In this document: piece by piece, positions 10,101 through 23,263 of the stretch
How the letters are laid out: every line of letters starts with the position of its first letter
Numbering within the stretch: the stretch's first letter is position 1
Origin: Sternotherus odoratus
Lineage: Eukaryota > Chordata > Testudines > Kinosternidae
Direction of reading: 5' to 3'
Length of the DNA stretch: 64,000 nucleotides
Assembly: GCA_032164245.1 (NCBI GenBank)
Contig: JAVMKO010000002.1
Coordinates: forward strand, 176,272,920 to 176,336,919
Notes under the pieces: model-generated
What the model was told of the DNA's origin: nothing
Databases searched by the model: none
Seen by the model: only the letters and a program-made list of their open reading frames with translations
Translations under genes and position numbers: made by a program

Positions 10101-13100
10101 CTCAACAGCTTCAAACTGCTAGTCCTGGAAGGTCCCAAGATATAAAACCTTAAAAATTGAAATACTTGTGTGAAAGGACTATTTCAGGCAAATTTTAAGA
10201 GGTTAGAATTAGTCACCATTTCTCTCTCCCTGTGAGACCTGCACAGTTCAGCTCGTAGTATAAGGCAGCTTGAATTTATAGGAAGAGGAATAGATTTATT
10301 TCTAATAGTTTCTTATAAAACTCCACACATAGCTTTAAAATATTTTTTCTGCAAAATATGTGGCACATAGAGAGTCCAATTCACCAGTGACCTGAACTAT
10401 AGGAAAGTGAGGGCAAAATGGATATAAAATGTTTATAAAAGGTAGGATTTTACACCTATTTTGCTTCTGTAGAAAAGGTGCAGGGCAAAGTTGAATCACA
10501 GAAAATATGAGCATCAGTATTTAGACTGGCCTCTATTTTGATTATAAGATCTTGGGACAGGGTGTGTCTCTTATTATGTCTATACATGGCACCTAGCACA
10601 AAGGGTCCCTGATCTTGGTTAGGATGTCTAGGTGTTGGAATAATACACATAAGAATTTGACAGGATAATGTGTCATGAAAGTTGTACTGACCCTCATTTG
10701 AGATCTTTTGTAAATAATCCAGGCTATCCCAAACTACTACTTCTAGCCTTAGTCCTATCGATATGCATCAGCTCTTTGAGTCACTCTTTGCTATTCCAAT
10801 CTGTCTTGAAGCAGTTTCTTGGAGAGTCTGCAGCTAACCATATCCTTTTGTATGACATCCATCCATCTAGGTTTGAGTCTCCCACCCCTTCTCTTACCCT
10901 CCACTTCTAAATTTAACACCCTTACAGTTTTTGATAGCCACCCCAAACTCACACTGACAAAAACTTTATATCACACCAAATCATCATATATTCCCCATAT
11001 TTTAATGCAAGAGGAGTCAATAAACTTGATAAGTATCAAGACAATTTGACAATTTTTCTATAATTCACTTACTATAATAACCCACTCATAGAATTAATAA
11101 TCAAACAAGCACAAAAACAATTTATTTCAAACGAGCACAAAAACAATATTTAACATAATAAAGCTGGCCACTACTGCCCCAATCCTACAAAAATGATACA
11201 CCTGCTTAATGTTAAGCATGTGCACAAATTATTTGCAAGATCTGGGTTTAAATTCCAAATATACTACAAGGGGAGGTAAAAAAAATAGCATCTTATCATT
11301 TTCTGTCTGTGCAAGGAACTATGCTTAAAAAGAGGTTATCCATATTATTATATTCGCATAGAAAGGAAAATCACATAAAAACTGCTAAGCACCCTGTACA
11401 TACTCAAATAATAATAACACTAAGAAAGGAAAAAAGATACCTTCGATGAACAACACCACTGTTTATAATAAACTTGGAATGAACAAACTTTCTCTGAGCT
11501 AGACTCTCAGCTGGTGTCAATGGACTTCAATGGAGATATTCCAATTGACGCCAGCTGACAATCTGGCACTAGATTTTTCCATTTGCAAGTCATTTTTGAT
11601 TATTTATCAATGCCCCAAACACAGAACAGAGAACTCTGCACAGACTCAGAAGATCTTCCTAAAGAAGGAGAGTCTTTCATATATTCTTTCCCACTATCTT
11701 TTTTATGACAGAATACAGTCTTGAATTTCATTTTCATACAAGTAAACAAAAGAAACAAAGATCTGCTCACCAACAAATGAGAAATCTACATTCTAACTCA
11801 TCCAGCCCATCACATAAAACATTCAGACAAGCTGTATTCTGGGTTTACTGCATTATGCAATATGACCTCCCTTATCCCAAAAGCTATCAAATAACAATCA
11901 CCTTTAACTACTTCCACCCTTATAATAGAAAGAGTTCAAAAACAACTAAATTCAGCCAAAAAAACTGATCATTTACTTTGGAAAAGGTCATAACCTCCCT
12001 CCTCCCTCTCTAAAAAAGAGTCCCTAACCAAACACAAAAATAAAATAAAAAGAGGCAAACTAACTAGCGGTATACTAAGTAGAGGATATAATACAACAAC
12101 ATATATTTCTGTTTATATGATTCTTAATCAGAAATGAGTCAAATGAGTTTGACAGAGTGCAGGTTCCTCTGAACATCTGAAAGAACAAAGGTTGGTGGAG
12201 TATTTCCTGACCTGTGTTAGCGGTACTCTTAGTGCAGAACAGTACACACACCTCTCATTTCTAGAAACACTGCGAAGACTCTCTCTTCACTGATTTTTTT
12301 CAGTGTTTTTTCAGAATATACGTTGCACACATTGGTCAACATCTTGATGACCTATTTCTCAGATGTAAGATTTTCCAAAATGTTACCCTCCAAAACAATG
12401 TGAGCACATGGCAACCTTTACTACTTTCCCATGCTCTTGACCAATCCTAGGTATCAGGTACTTCTTAACTACTTTTTGCTCATAAATGCAGAAAACATCT
12501 CCTGAAGTTATTCCTCATTTCTTGCTCAGTCTTTTCTCAAACAAAATCCCCAATAACTACAATGAGTTTTGCCTCAGTAGGACCTGATTTGACCATATAT
12601 ACATAAATACATACACACCCACAGTCCTATATATATAACCTGAATATAGATAGCATGTCATTACCATTAGTCGCTAGGCTTAAATTACTGGACCCAATCC
12701 TCAGCTAATATAGCCAAAATGATTTACATCCTCTGAGAATCTGTTCCTTAATTCCCATTAGTGAAATCTTTAGAAAGTACCAAATAACAACAACAATTAT
12801 AAAGTGAAATTGATATTTTGTTAAAGCCCTATAGCCTGGATATGCTTTTTTGTCAGGTTAATGCTTCATAATAATATCTCACAATAAGAAAAACCCACAG
12901 CAAAGATTACAATGGTATGGAAATTATCCTATGTGGGGGACAAAAGCATATAAAATATGTTGGCAAGCATCAGCAGAGAAAAAGCAAACTTCTAGTATTT
13001 CAATGGAAGTTGGCCTCTCGCTCCAATTGCACTCTAGAGATTGTGGTTTCACTCCTGAAGACAAAAACAGTGAAAGGGAGCTAGAACAAATGTGCAACGC

Positions 13101-13264
13101 TCAGCCAGCATAGCTATGGCCAATAATCTAAGCATTGCACCTTCCTTTTACTGACAGTGATTGTTTACAGTTCCATTTAGACCACAGAACATACAGTAGC
13201 TAAAGAAAGCACCAGAGAAGAAAATTGTAGATAGAAAATCATATCTAATTGTTATGACCTTCAA
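7136..13264. other. AT-rich intronic DNA without recognised genes
   Basis: About 6 kb of AT-rich sequence. I see no exon with matching splice sites and protein similarity, no long open frame and no clear transposon ends. A short imperfect duplication of AAACRAGCACAAAAACAAT lies at about 11103-11150. Confidence 0.6.
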
Positions 13265-14397
13265 TCTATATATATATAAAAGTCAAATGGTGTATGCATG
13301 CGTGGATGTATGCGTGGATGTATGCGTGTATGTATGAACGCTTACTCCTTCCACACCGTTTGAGCTAGAGAGTTGAAATTTGGTACAGTTAGAAGTCTTG
13401 GGGTCCTAATCAGGGTAAGAGTCGAAAATTTTTCAAATCTCACCTCTGACGCCCCCCAGGGGTGAAATTCTTTAAAGGCCAATCACATCAGCTGGGCAGC
13501 TGCTGTTCTCTGTGACATAGTTATGATGTCATAATACCCCCTTCAACAGACACCGCACTCGTTCAGCTCTCTGCCCCCTCCCCCCTCCAACGGAACCCGG
13601 AATCCCTTAGCTCTCTACCCCCTCCCCCCTCCAACGGACCCCGGAATCCCTCAGGTCTCTGCCCCCTCCCCACCTCCGACGGACCCCGGAATCCCTCAGC
13701 TCTCTGCCCCCTCCCCACCTGCGACGGACCCGAGTTGGGTTTGGTCGGAGGGTAAGTGAGGTAGGGGTGTCGGGTTTGGTCGGGGGTGAGGTGGGGGTGT
13801 CAGGTTTGGTCGGGGGGGTGAGGTGGGGGTGTCGGGTTTGGTCGGGGGGTAAGTGAGCCGGGGGTGTTGGGTTTGGTCTGGAAGGTGGGAAGGTGTCTGG
13901 GTGGGTGAGGGGTGAGGTGTGGGGGTTGGGATTGGTCAGGGGGTGTTGGGTTTGGTGGGGGGGGTAAGGTGGGGGTGTTGGGTTTGGTTGGGGGTTGAGG
14001 AGGGGGGTCGGAGTTGGTCGAGGGGTAAGTGAGGTGTGGGTGTCGGGTTTGTTTGTGGTGGTAGGTAGGGGTGTCAGGTTTGGTTGGGGGGGGAAGTGAG
14101 GTGGGTGTGTCAGGTTTGGTCTACGGGGGGTGAGGTGTGGGTGTTGGTTAGGGGGTGTTGGGGTTAGTAGGGGGGAGATGTGGGGGTGTTGGGTTTGGGT
14201 GGGGGGGGTGAAAATGTGAGTCGGGGTTGGTCGAGGGGTAAGTGAGGTGGGGGTGTCGGGTTTGGTCGGGGGGGTGAGGTGGGGGTGTCAGGTTTGCTCT
14301 CTGCCCCCTCCCCCCTCCAATGGACCCCGCACTCGCTCAGCTCTCTGCCCCCTCCCCACCTCCGACTGACCCGAGCAATGCCGGGTATTTTCGCTAG
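13265..14397 (+). mobile_element. Non-autonomous Helitron, copy 1
   Basis: The element starts TCTATATATATATAAAAGTC directly after an A and ends TATTTTCGCTAG directly before a T, the A/T target and TC...CTRR ends of Helitrons. Just before the end is the hairpin CCCG-AGCAATGC-CGGG. There is no duplication of target bases, as expected for rolling-circle transposition. Inside are a TATG/GTGGATG microsatellite, a conserved block around ACACCGTTTGAGCTAGAG, about 38-bp C-rich repeats (13570-13735) and a long G-rich array. No Rep/helicase coding region is present, so it depended on an autonomous relative. Confidence 0.88.
13735..14300 (+). repeat. G-rich tandem array in Helitron copy 1
   Basis: This array is made of variants of GTGAGGTGGGGGTGTCGGGT followed by TTGGTCGGGG. 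Dense runs of 3 to 7 G give strong G-quadruplex potential on the plus strand. The same array is present in the second Helitron copy, so it travelled with the element. Confidence 0.85.
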
Positions 14398-15252
14398 TAG
14401 TAAATAACAGAAGAATGTTAACAAATGTTGACAGAGCTCAGCAATCTTCTGTGGGGGATTTTTTTTAAAAAAAATGGATTCTTTTCCTAATATTGGAACA
14501 GTTTCTCTTAGAAATCTGTACCCACTGTCTCAAAATGTAGCAGAATAAATAGTTTCCATAATTTGGGATTTAAAAGTTTAGTCAAAAATTCTATTTAATA
14601 TTTTATTAACATTTATGCCCTGACAGTAAACAATGTCCATTATGCAAAGTGCTATTTGTGTGTATTTTATTTTTTTTCCGTTCTGTGGAACGTAGTGCTG
14701 CATTAACTATTCTGTACTCTTTATCAGGCTTTCGCTATATCCAAGAACATTTTACTACAATACAGCCCCTCTAATTATCATATTACTTTTCTCAAAAACC
14801 AACACACAAAAGAAAATATATACAGGGACAGACAAGTAACATACCTCGTATCAGGACAAAAATATTGCCCTGTGATACTGCACTGTAAGATTATGAATAT
14901 ATTGCAATGCACAGTATCTAGAAAAAATCAGTATGGCAGTAAGACAAAAGCTTCATTTTTATTTTCTGTCATTGTATATTAGCTCCTCAAGCATAGAGTC
15001 CACTGAACACGAACCTGAAGATGACAAATAACTTTAAAATCTATTTATGCTGTACACCTTACATTGGAACAGCCTCTACTTACCCCAAGTCCCCCACAAG
15101 GCAACAAGGAAAAGATTTTTGGAGACATGCTGCCTATATATTAAAGAGAAAAAGACAACAATAAGCATAAAACTGGAAAAACAATCTTAATTAATTCAAT
15201 CCTAATTTATTAATCTCTCTCAATAACTAGTCAACTAAAATACTGTTTGCAG
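14398..15252. other. AT-rich intron, nothing recognised
   Basis: About 850 bases of AT-rich sequence between Helitron copy 1 and the next repeat. No ORF of note, no terminal repeats and no exon-like segment was seen. Confidence 0.6.
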
Positions 15253-15385
15253 TGTTGCTGTAGCCCTGTTGGTCCAGGTTATGAGAAAGACAGGTGGGTT
15301 AGGTAATATCTTTTATTGGACCAACTTCTGTTGGTGAAAGAGACAAGCTTTCAAGCTCCTCATAGCTCTTCTCCAGGTCTTCCTG
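15253..15385 (-). mobile_element. Second hammerhead-like short repeat family, copy 2
   Basis: Plus-strand words GTTGCTGTAGCCCTGTTGGT, AATATCTTTTATTGGACCAA, CTTCTGTTGGTGAAAGAGAC and AAGCTTTCAAGC identify the family also seen at 6402-6527. On the minus strand it reads CTGGAGA, A, GAGCT...AGCTT, GAAA, GCTTGTCTC, the same order of parts as a hammerhead core, with A6 changed to G. No clear target-site duplication was found. Confidence 0.65.
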
Positions 15386-18339
15386 CATAACAAATATTTG
15401 GAGCTCGAATGCTGTCTTTTTCACCAATAGAAGTTAAACAAAAATACTATAACTGTAGAATAACACTGTGATGAGTACTAAAAATATCAAAATCAATCTT
15501 TGGATTTTGGGGTTAAATTTTGAAACACTAATAAAGATGTTAAACTGATTAGGCTGGGATTTCCAAAGGAATGGGCGTTAGGCATGAAACCTCACTGAAA
15601 GTCATTGTGAATGCTGGTACTTTTAATGGTCCAGACAATTACAGTATGAGCTCATTTAAAGTGTAATTATATGAGTATTTTAATAGCTTGTAATTAACAT
15701 AGATAATTGTATACTTCACCAGTACTTTATGAATTGATAGCTTACTATACTAAATGAAACTTAGATCCAAAATATACAGATTACATAGTCTAATTTATTA
15801 CATCCCTTAATTTACACAATATACCACAATATGATGACTCACTAGATTCCTGAAGTTGTTACTTAGTTTTAAGTCAGTCCTATATTCAGTTTTTGCTACC
15901 TTTAAACTTAGTGTTTGCCTTATTGATGACTATATTAAAACTGGGTAGCAATATTAGGATTTGACCCATTCACTGTTGGAGTATGTAATTGGGCTCTAGG
16001 CAAATCTTTCCAGGGCAGTTGTGGAAAAGAACATAGATTCCCCCCCACTGTACCACTGAACTAGTTTTGCAACTTCAACACAGAGGAAATGCTAGATGGT
16101 GGATCAGTTCAAGCCTAGGAAGTAGCAATCGTTTGCGGAGGAAGAGGCAAAGGCTAGAGTTACTTGTGTTTAACCAGTATAAATGAAGTGTATAATGAAG
16201 ATTATAAACTATAGTCTTTCAGCACTGAGAGACCAGATTGGAAAGTGGGAAGGAAGTGCCTTAGTCTGAAAGTAAAATCCAAGACACACAGAATTTGCAG
16301 CCATTTCTAATCAGCAGAAAAGGGCATATTGATCAATTAACATAGGGTGAAAATCATACAGGTACAGAGGGACTAAACAAAGCCATCTGTACCAATTTAA
16401 GAGCTCCCATGTGACTATGCAAGTGGACTGCACATGCAGTAGCTGCACAGAATATTCTCTCACAGTATGCCATAGAGGGATGATTACCGCATATATACCA
16501 GGGTAGGTAGACACTCTGGGGCAAGCCAGAAAGAGGATATGGAAGGGGGTCATCAGGTCACTTGCAATGCAAATCCAGTGGCTGATGTGGATGGCACATT
16601 TCACATTTTTCTGAGGAGATGATGGAAAAGTCTGGGAAAGGGCACTAAAAATACATAATTAAAAATACCAGGTTTGAGGTGCTGTCAAAGTATTAGGAGG
16701 GTGTGACTAAGGTTTCATGTGAGATAAAGGATGACATTTTGAAAACATTGTATAACTAGAATTTTTTTCAATAAATCCAGTGGCTAACTAATGGAACATG
16801 AGAGAGGAAAGATGAATTCCCGGACATCTTAATGCTAGATGCATATAGGAATTGTCACAAAAAGAGCGCAGATGGTGAAGCAAGATGTAGAAATCCATCA
16901 ACAGGCAGTATTCAACACTGAAGTATCGACACAGGGGAAAATATGTACAAAGACTTTTCAACACATCAAGAAATTTACCAGAAACACTCATTCCCTATTG
17001 CACAATTGTCAGAGAAGCAGATAGCAAAGTGATAACAGAACAGGAAAAACATCAAGATCTCTTTGAAAGAACGGTATGAAAAGGTTTTGCTAAGAGAGAG
17101 TAGAACGGTCACCTAATGATCCTCATAGCAATGAAAGAACCTCCAGCTTTGTTGACAAAACAAAAAGCCCCCCCCCCCCCCAAAAAAGAAAAAAAAACTA
17201 GCAGTAAAAATGTTCAAAATGTGACAATTCAAGAGGTCCTAATGATATTTGGAAAAGATTCAAAAGTACTTGGCAAATGCCTGCTGCTTGATTTTTCACA
17301 AAATGTATCAAAAGGGAGAAAAGGATTTCAATATACCGGATAAGGTGGAAGGAGAGTGAAAACTTTACAGTAAGTTCTTCAGTCTTGCATTAGGACAGGT
17401 CTTACAAGTGTGAGAGCCAAACACTTGAAGAAAATGACCATAAGGAGAAGATCTGAGGGATATGGTGTTAGTGTGGTCTGCTCTATTTGTCATGGATACA
17501 ATATAGAGCACAAATAAAGAAACATTAAAATAGAAGAATCATAAAGGCTCCCTATTGTGATCTGTAAGACCACAAAGGAAATGATTCTCTGGTGAACTCT
17601 CATACAAAGGAAACTGTTTGGAGAAGGTGGTTATGATGCAGAGTTAAGTACCAGGACAGCAATCCACATGGATGCTGCAGTCTGAGTGAGTGATTCACAA
17701 TGAAGGACTAAGGCTTAAGTGAGCAAAAGAAGAGACTCAGCAAAACATTACTTTGTGGAAAGATGGACAATCTATTAATACTGTATAAAAGCTTGAAGAA
17801 CACAAGGGAGGTTTGGGGAACCTTAATTTTTTTTCCAATATCAACTTCAGATTGAAGAGGGTACTGCTAAGTGATCACATAGGAATGCACAAAAATTATA
17901 ACGCACTTACATATGCTGTCTAAATATATCTTTTTGTTCCATAAAGCATATGAACTGACAGCAAATTTTTCACATTTACAAATTTGTGGTAATTGGAAAC
18001 TTACTTTTTGAGAAATATTTTCATAATGATGGCAGGAGAGAAAAAATTCACACTGAACTTGCAGGATCTACATGGAAATGACTGATTGTTCTGCATTTGT
18101 GCTCATTAAGAGGTTTGAAATGGTGTATCCTGTCACATTAAAGCATAATGTAATATGATGCATCATCTCCTGTATTAATTTGCATCATGTCAAGATGTAA
18201 TGCAACATGTCATGTTGTTTAACACAATGTAGTGAAACATGAGTAATTAAAAGCTCAACTTTTTAACAGTGCAAAGTTACATAATTTCTAAAAAGTTAGA
18301 TGATTTGTAAAATGGTGATTTGTAATAACTGAACTCTTA
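15386..18339. other. AT-rich intron, nothing recognised
   Basis: About 3 kb without a recognisable gene. A run of 14 C followed by an A-rich stretch lies at about 17168-17200. The 16-17.8 kb part is less AT-rich and may be an old unidentified repeat, but I saw no terminal repeats or homologous coding fragment. Confidence 0.5.
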
Positions 18340-18515
18340 GGCCCTGATCCAGGAAAAATGTAACCACATGTATAAATCCAGCCCTCTTCAGGACAGCACT
18401 TAAGCACCTGCTTAACTATAGCCAAGTGCTTAAATCACATTGATTTAGCAGGACGTAAGTATGTGACTCAAAAAGCACCCTTTTTGAAGATAGATGTTTT
18501 CCTGAATCAGGGATC
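18340..18515. mobile_element. Old short inverted-repeat element (CTGATCC type)
   Basis: The left end GGCCCTGATCCAGG pairs with the right end CCTGAATCAGGGATC across 176 bp. The interior has CACTTAAGCACCTGCTTAA and related palindromic words. Similar pieces occur at 32330-32420, 35540-35620, 42978-43047 and 62625-62680. Ends are diverged and no certain target duplication remains. Confidence 0.55.
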
Positions 18516-19498
18516 TAATATGTAATTTGTAAAACACGCACTTAATTAGGAAGTTCTAAATTTCTCATACTAGCTTTACCCTGTCTCCTGTAAGTCACTT
18601 TTAACACTAGCGCTCTAAGCAGTTTCTTTTTTTATATTTAAGATACAAGGAAAGGTTTGGGTATTTCTGAATATAAAACAGTTTAATGCAATATAAATCA
18701 GTTGTCTATACCAGGCCTACCATCTGCAGGGTTCCACCGAAAAGTGTCTACTTTGCATGACTGCGTGCATGTTCGGTGCGGGTGGGGATAAAAGAGTGTT
18801 TGATTTTGTCAACCATTACCTGTCCTTTGAGTTAGCACATGAAGCCAAATTGTAGAGCTAGTCAAAAATATTTCAACAGAACATTTTTCTGTCAAAAAAA
18901 TGCAGTGTTGTTGAAATTGAAATGCTTTGTAGGAACTTGTTGATCTCATGAAATTTTCAATGGGAAATATTCCACGTAGACTTTATAATCTCAATTTATT
19001 TTCTGTTGACATTTATCTATTAATTAATTATATTATTTTGCATTAAGGCTTAGAAGTACATTTTTATCAGTGAATGTTAATAAACACTGATTTCACTGTA
19101 TACACACAAATCAATGAAAAATATTTTCATCAATAATAACTGATATTTACAAGTAGGTAAAGTAAGAAACATGATGCTTGAGAACTTATTAGAATTTGAT
19201 TTAAGGATATTTATTTGTATATTTTGACATATGATAATGACAATTTGTGTTTTAACAGTTATAAAACTGTAACATTTTGAATCTCAACATGTACTAGCAT
19301 TAAATAATTATTGTCTGACCCACCCATTGTGTGTCTTTCCCCATAAATTCCTGCAACTCTGAAAATTTAAATCATTAAAAATAAAGAAGCTTAAAAATAA
19401 ACACTATTATCCATCAAAATTATAACAAAAATCTAATTCTGCCAAGCCTAATTATATATAAGGTTTAAAATTGTGTGCATATAATATATTACAATTAA
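18516..19498. other. AT-rich intron, nothing recognised
   Basis: About 1 kb of AT-rich DNA directly before Helitron copy 2. I see no gene or repeat ends. Confidence 0.6.
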
Positions 19499-20575
19499 TC
19501 TATATATATAAAAGTCAAATGGTGTATGTATGCGTGCGTGTATGTATGCGTGTATGCGCGGATGTATGCTTACTCCTTCCACACCGTTTGAGCTAGAGAC
19601 TTGAAATTTGGTACAGTTAGAGGTCTTGGGGTCCTAATGACCATAAGAGTAAAAAAAATTTCAAATCTCACCTCTGATGCCCCCCAGGGGTGAAATTCTT
19701 TAAAGGCCAATCACATCAGCTGGGCAGCTGCTGTTCTCTGTGACATAGTTATGATGTCATAATACCCCCTCCAACAGACACCGCACTCGCTCAGCTCTCT
19801 GCCCCTCCCCCCTCCAACGGAATCCCGGAATCCCTCAGCTCTGTGCCCCCTCCCCCCCTCCAACAGAACCCTGGAATCCCTCAGCTCTGTGCCCCCTCCC
19901 CCTCCAACAGAACCCCGGAATCCCTCAGCTCTCTGCCCCCTCCCCACCTGGGACGGACCCGAGTGGGGTTTGGTAGGAGGGTAAGTGAGGTAGGGGTGTC
20001 GGGTTTGGTCGGGGGGTGAGGTAGGGGTGTCGGGTTTGGTCGGGGGGTAAGTGAGCCGGGGTGTTGGGTTTGGTCTGGGGGGTGGGAAGGTGTCTGGGTG
20101 GGTGAGGGGTGAGGTGTGGGAGTTGGGATTGGTCAGGGGGTGTTGGATTTGGTGTGGGGGTGTTGGGTTTGGTTGGGGGTTGAGGAGGGGGGTCGGGGTT
20201 GGTCAAGGGGTAAGTGAGGTGTGGGTGTCGGGTTTGTTTGTGGTGGTAGATAGGGGTGTCGGGTTTGGTTGGGGGGGGAAGTGAGGTGGGTGTGTCAGGT
20301 TTGGTCTACGGGGGGTGAAGTGTGGGTGTTGGTCAGGGGGTGTTGGGGTTGGTAGGGGGGAGACGTGGGGGTGTTGGGTTTGGGTGGGGGGGTGAAAATG
20401 TGAGCCGGGGTTGGTCGAGGGGTAAGTGAGGTGGGGGTGTCGGGTTTGGTCGGGGGGGTGAGGTGGGGGTATCAGGTTTGCTCTCTGCCCCCATCCAACG
20501 GACCCCGCACTCGCTCAGCTCTCTGCCCCTTCCCCACCTTCGACTGACCCGAGCAACGCCGGGTATTTTCGCTCG
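19499..20575 (+). mobile_element. Non-autonomous Helitron, copy 2
   Basis: This element has the same orientation and architecture as copy 1: start TCTATATATATATAAAAG after an A, C-rich repeats at about 19790-19950, a G-rich array at about 19965-20470, the hairpin CCCG-AGCAACGC-CGGG and the end TATTTTCGCTCG before T. The terminal tetranucleotide is CTCG, one substitution from the expected CTAG. Long blocks are essentially identical to copy 1, which argues for relatively recent insertion or sequence exchange between the two. No helicase gene is present. Confidence 0.88.
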
Positions 20576-23263
20576 TACAGTATAAAGGTCAAAACAAAAC
20601 TGATCAAAATGATAAAGTCTCAGTGAAATATTTCATATCTTCAATAGTCTAGAAGTGAAATCTTGTTTAAAAAATTTTGTGTGAAATTTCAAAATTTTGA
20701 ATTTCATTCAAATTTGGACCTTTTTTTTCTAAATGTAAAAAATTCCATTGTCACAAATTCCAGTTCCCAACCAGCTGTATCAAATTGTTATAGTTTTTTA
20801 TTTTTGACATCTCTAAATGCTCATATAAAAGGTCATTGTGTTTTTCTTTATCTTCTAGTGCCTCACTGCAGAAGCAGTTTATAAATATTCTTGAAGAAAT
20901 TATTAGCACCACCATTTCCATAGCAAAATAACTGTTCTATCTGAGTGTAGTTGTAGAAATAGTTACTAATGAATCTCTGGGGAGGGGGAAGCTTCTTGAG
21001 GGAAGGGCGTGTTATAAATATAAAGCTCCATGTCTTATATTGGGTGAAATAAAAGTAGCTGAGAACTGTAATGTGCAACATTCACTATTGTATCTTGACA
21101 AACCTACATTGCCTTATGCACTACTTATTTGAGATTTGAATCAAACTCTACTGTTCCTAAAATTCAGATATATGCTCATCACTGACCTGCATCCGAATAT
21201 AATTTTTGAGACACATGAGTGCTGTTGGCTTGTTTTTATTTTTACATATTAATTAAAACCATTTAATACTTTAAATATGATTTTATGTTACTCAAAGATA
21301 GCATACTGCACAATTACACAAAGTTCAGTTATCAGCAAAATCTGATGACTGGCATCTATATTCAGATTAAATGGTATCTGTATTCTGGTTTAAATAAATA
21401 AAATGAATGAGAACAGCAGAAGAACAGTTTTGACAAGCAAGTGTATTTTAACTCTTATTTTTAGATCAAGGACATAAAAAAACGGAAGATCTATTGCATT
21501 CCAAATTTCCATAGTTACTGGCTTCTGGCCAGTAACTATGGGAGCCAGTTACTTAAAGGGTTAATATTAAAATGATGTAAAAGCAAATGTGGAGAAACTT
21601 CTATTGTTGTTTTCCAGCCAGTGCATTTTACTAATGTATATTGGCTTCCACTGTAACATTCTCATTTCACTTAGCAATGCATTTGGAAAAAGTGAATTTT
21701 TGTCACACTGCTTGCCAAGTATTTTAAACTGACACCAGCTATGACTAATGACAGTGCTGGAATGTGCTGTTCTCAGTAGAATAGAGGCCTGTACAGACCT
21801 AGGAGTTTTCTGGGGTCCAGCTTCTGTCTGTTCAGGGGGCTGGTGCCATATAGCAGTGAATGATGTTCAGAGTGAACCAGCTGTATTTCCTCCAGACTGG
21901 CTTTTCGACCTCGAATTCGCTGAAAGAAAACAGCAGAGGCCTACAATATTCCACTGACAATATTTAGGGGGGGAAGTAAAGGTCCAAAATAACATTTAGT
22001 ATGATTAATAATGGGTTGAAATTGCGTCATGCAGGAATGTGACACTGATTTGTTTATTAAAGTATACTAAAGATGAAAAACAAATGCATGTGTGGTTTAT
22101 CACAAATGCTGTGGTTAAGTCTTAACTTACAGTTAGCAAGATACAGTATTTCACATAACAGAAAAAAGAAGCCTGTCTCTCTCTCTCTTTCTTTCAAGCC
22201 AATAAGAGCTAGAAAACAAACATAGATGTGTTTTCCATAGTACTCAATCCACTTTGAATATCTCAGTATTAAAGGAAACTGTGTATTCGCACCTGGAAGC
22301 CACAGATGAGTTTTGAAATAAAGATCACTGTGTTTTGCTAGTGCCTCTATTACTTACCACAGTATCAATTTATTCCTCTAGAAAGGAAAATATAAAAGTC
22401 ATACATTTAAAGTAAACTAAAAGTATTTTTTTTCTTGAATTTAGGGTTTGTCTCCATAGAGTTTCATTCTGCCAGACTGAGATTCATTTGCTGCCTCTTT
22501 TTTATTTTTATTGCTTCCTTACGTATTGTACCTGGAGTTTGGCCCTTTAAATAACTTACCCAGCCTTTACCCTTCCCATACAGCATTGTTAAACTTCAAG
22601 GAGTATTCTTCTAGCTCCATTAAAGTACAGTCAGTTAAAAAAAAACTGTAAAAATGACACTTCCTTACTCAACAGATCTGCTCCGTGTGTATTTAGTTAT
22701 ATTTGCTTACTCGTGACATACATAAGCATTTACTACTTTCTACTCTTGTTAGTACTGCAAACAGTCTATACAGCTGCAGCAGGGTGAAGTGGATTTTATT
22801 CTGGTTCATGCACAATCAGCAGCAAGTTCTGATCACACTATCTTTATTATTGAAGAAGCAGAAAGAAAACAGCCCAACTTAAAAATCCCAGGTTTTATTT
22901 GCAGTGTTGGCAATTAGAAAGAGCATGGGTCAAATCTTTGGGTGGTCAAAACTGAGGCTGAGGAGCTACACTCATCAAATATGGTCTGTATGTAAGTAAA
23001 CAGATATGAAACTTACTGAAGGACAATACACATGTAACCCCCATGCTATTTTCATGGAGTCATTTTTCAGAGTTTATATTTCCATGCTTTGGATTACTTT
23101 TCTTTTGGATAAATTCCATCCAGGACCCTTTTTCCCCTCAAGGTATGTTTCTAGCACTCAGTATTACAACCCCTGCCCTCCCCCCACCCCACCCACACAT
23201 ACACACTGCAAAAAACTAAACTCTTCTCTTCACCAGGGCACAAATGCAACAATTACCTTTATT
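20576..23263. other. AT-rich intron, one hairpin
   Basis: About 2.7 kb with no recognised gene. It contains a hairpin at 21509-21541, a CT-rich run at about 22170-22197 and otherwise unique-looking sequence. Confidence 0.6.
21509..21541. repeat. Perfect 14-bp stem hairpin
   Basis: CCATAGTTACTGGC and GCCAGTAACTATGG are exact reverse complements around a 5-base loop, TTCTG. A third partial copy, GCCAGTTACTT, follows directly. The function is unknown; it could be a remnant of an inverted-repeat element. Confidence 0.7.

Noticed and set aside
19925..20284. Threonine/proline-rich and glycine/valine-rich ORFs
   Set aside because: They are translations of the Helitron G-rich array, which lacks stops by composition.
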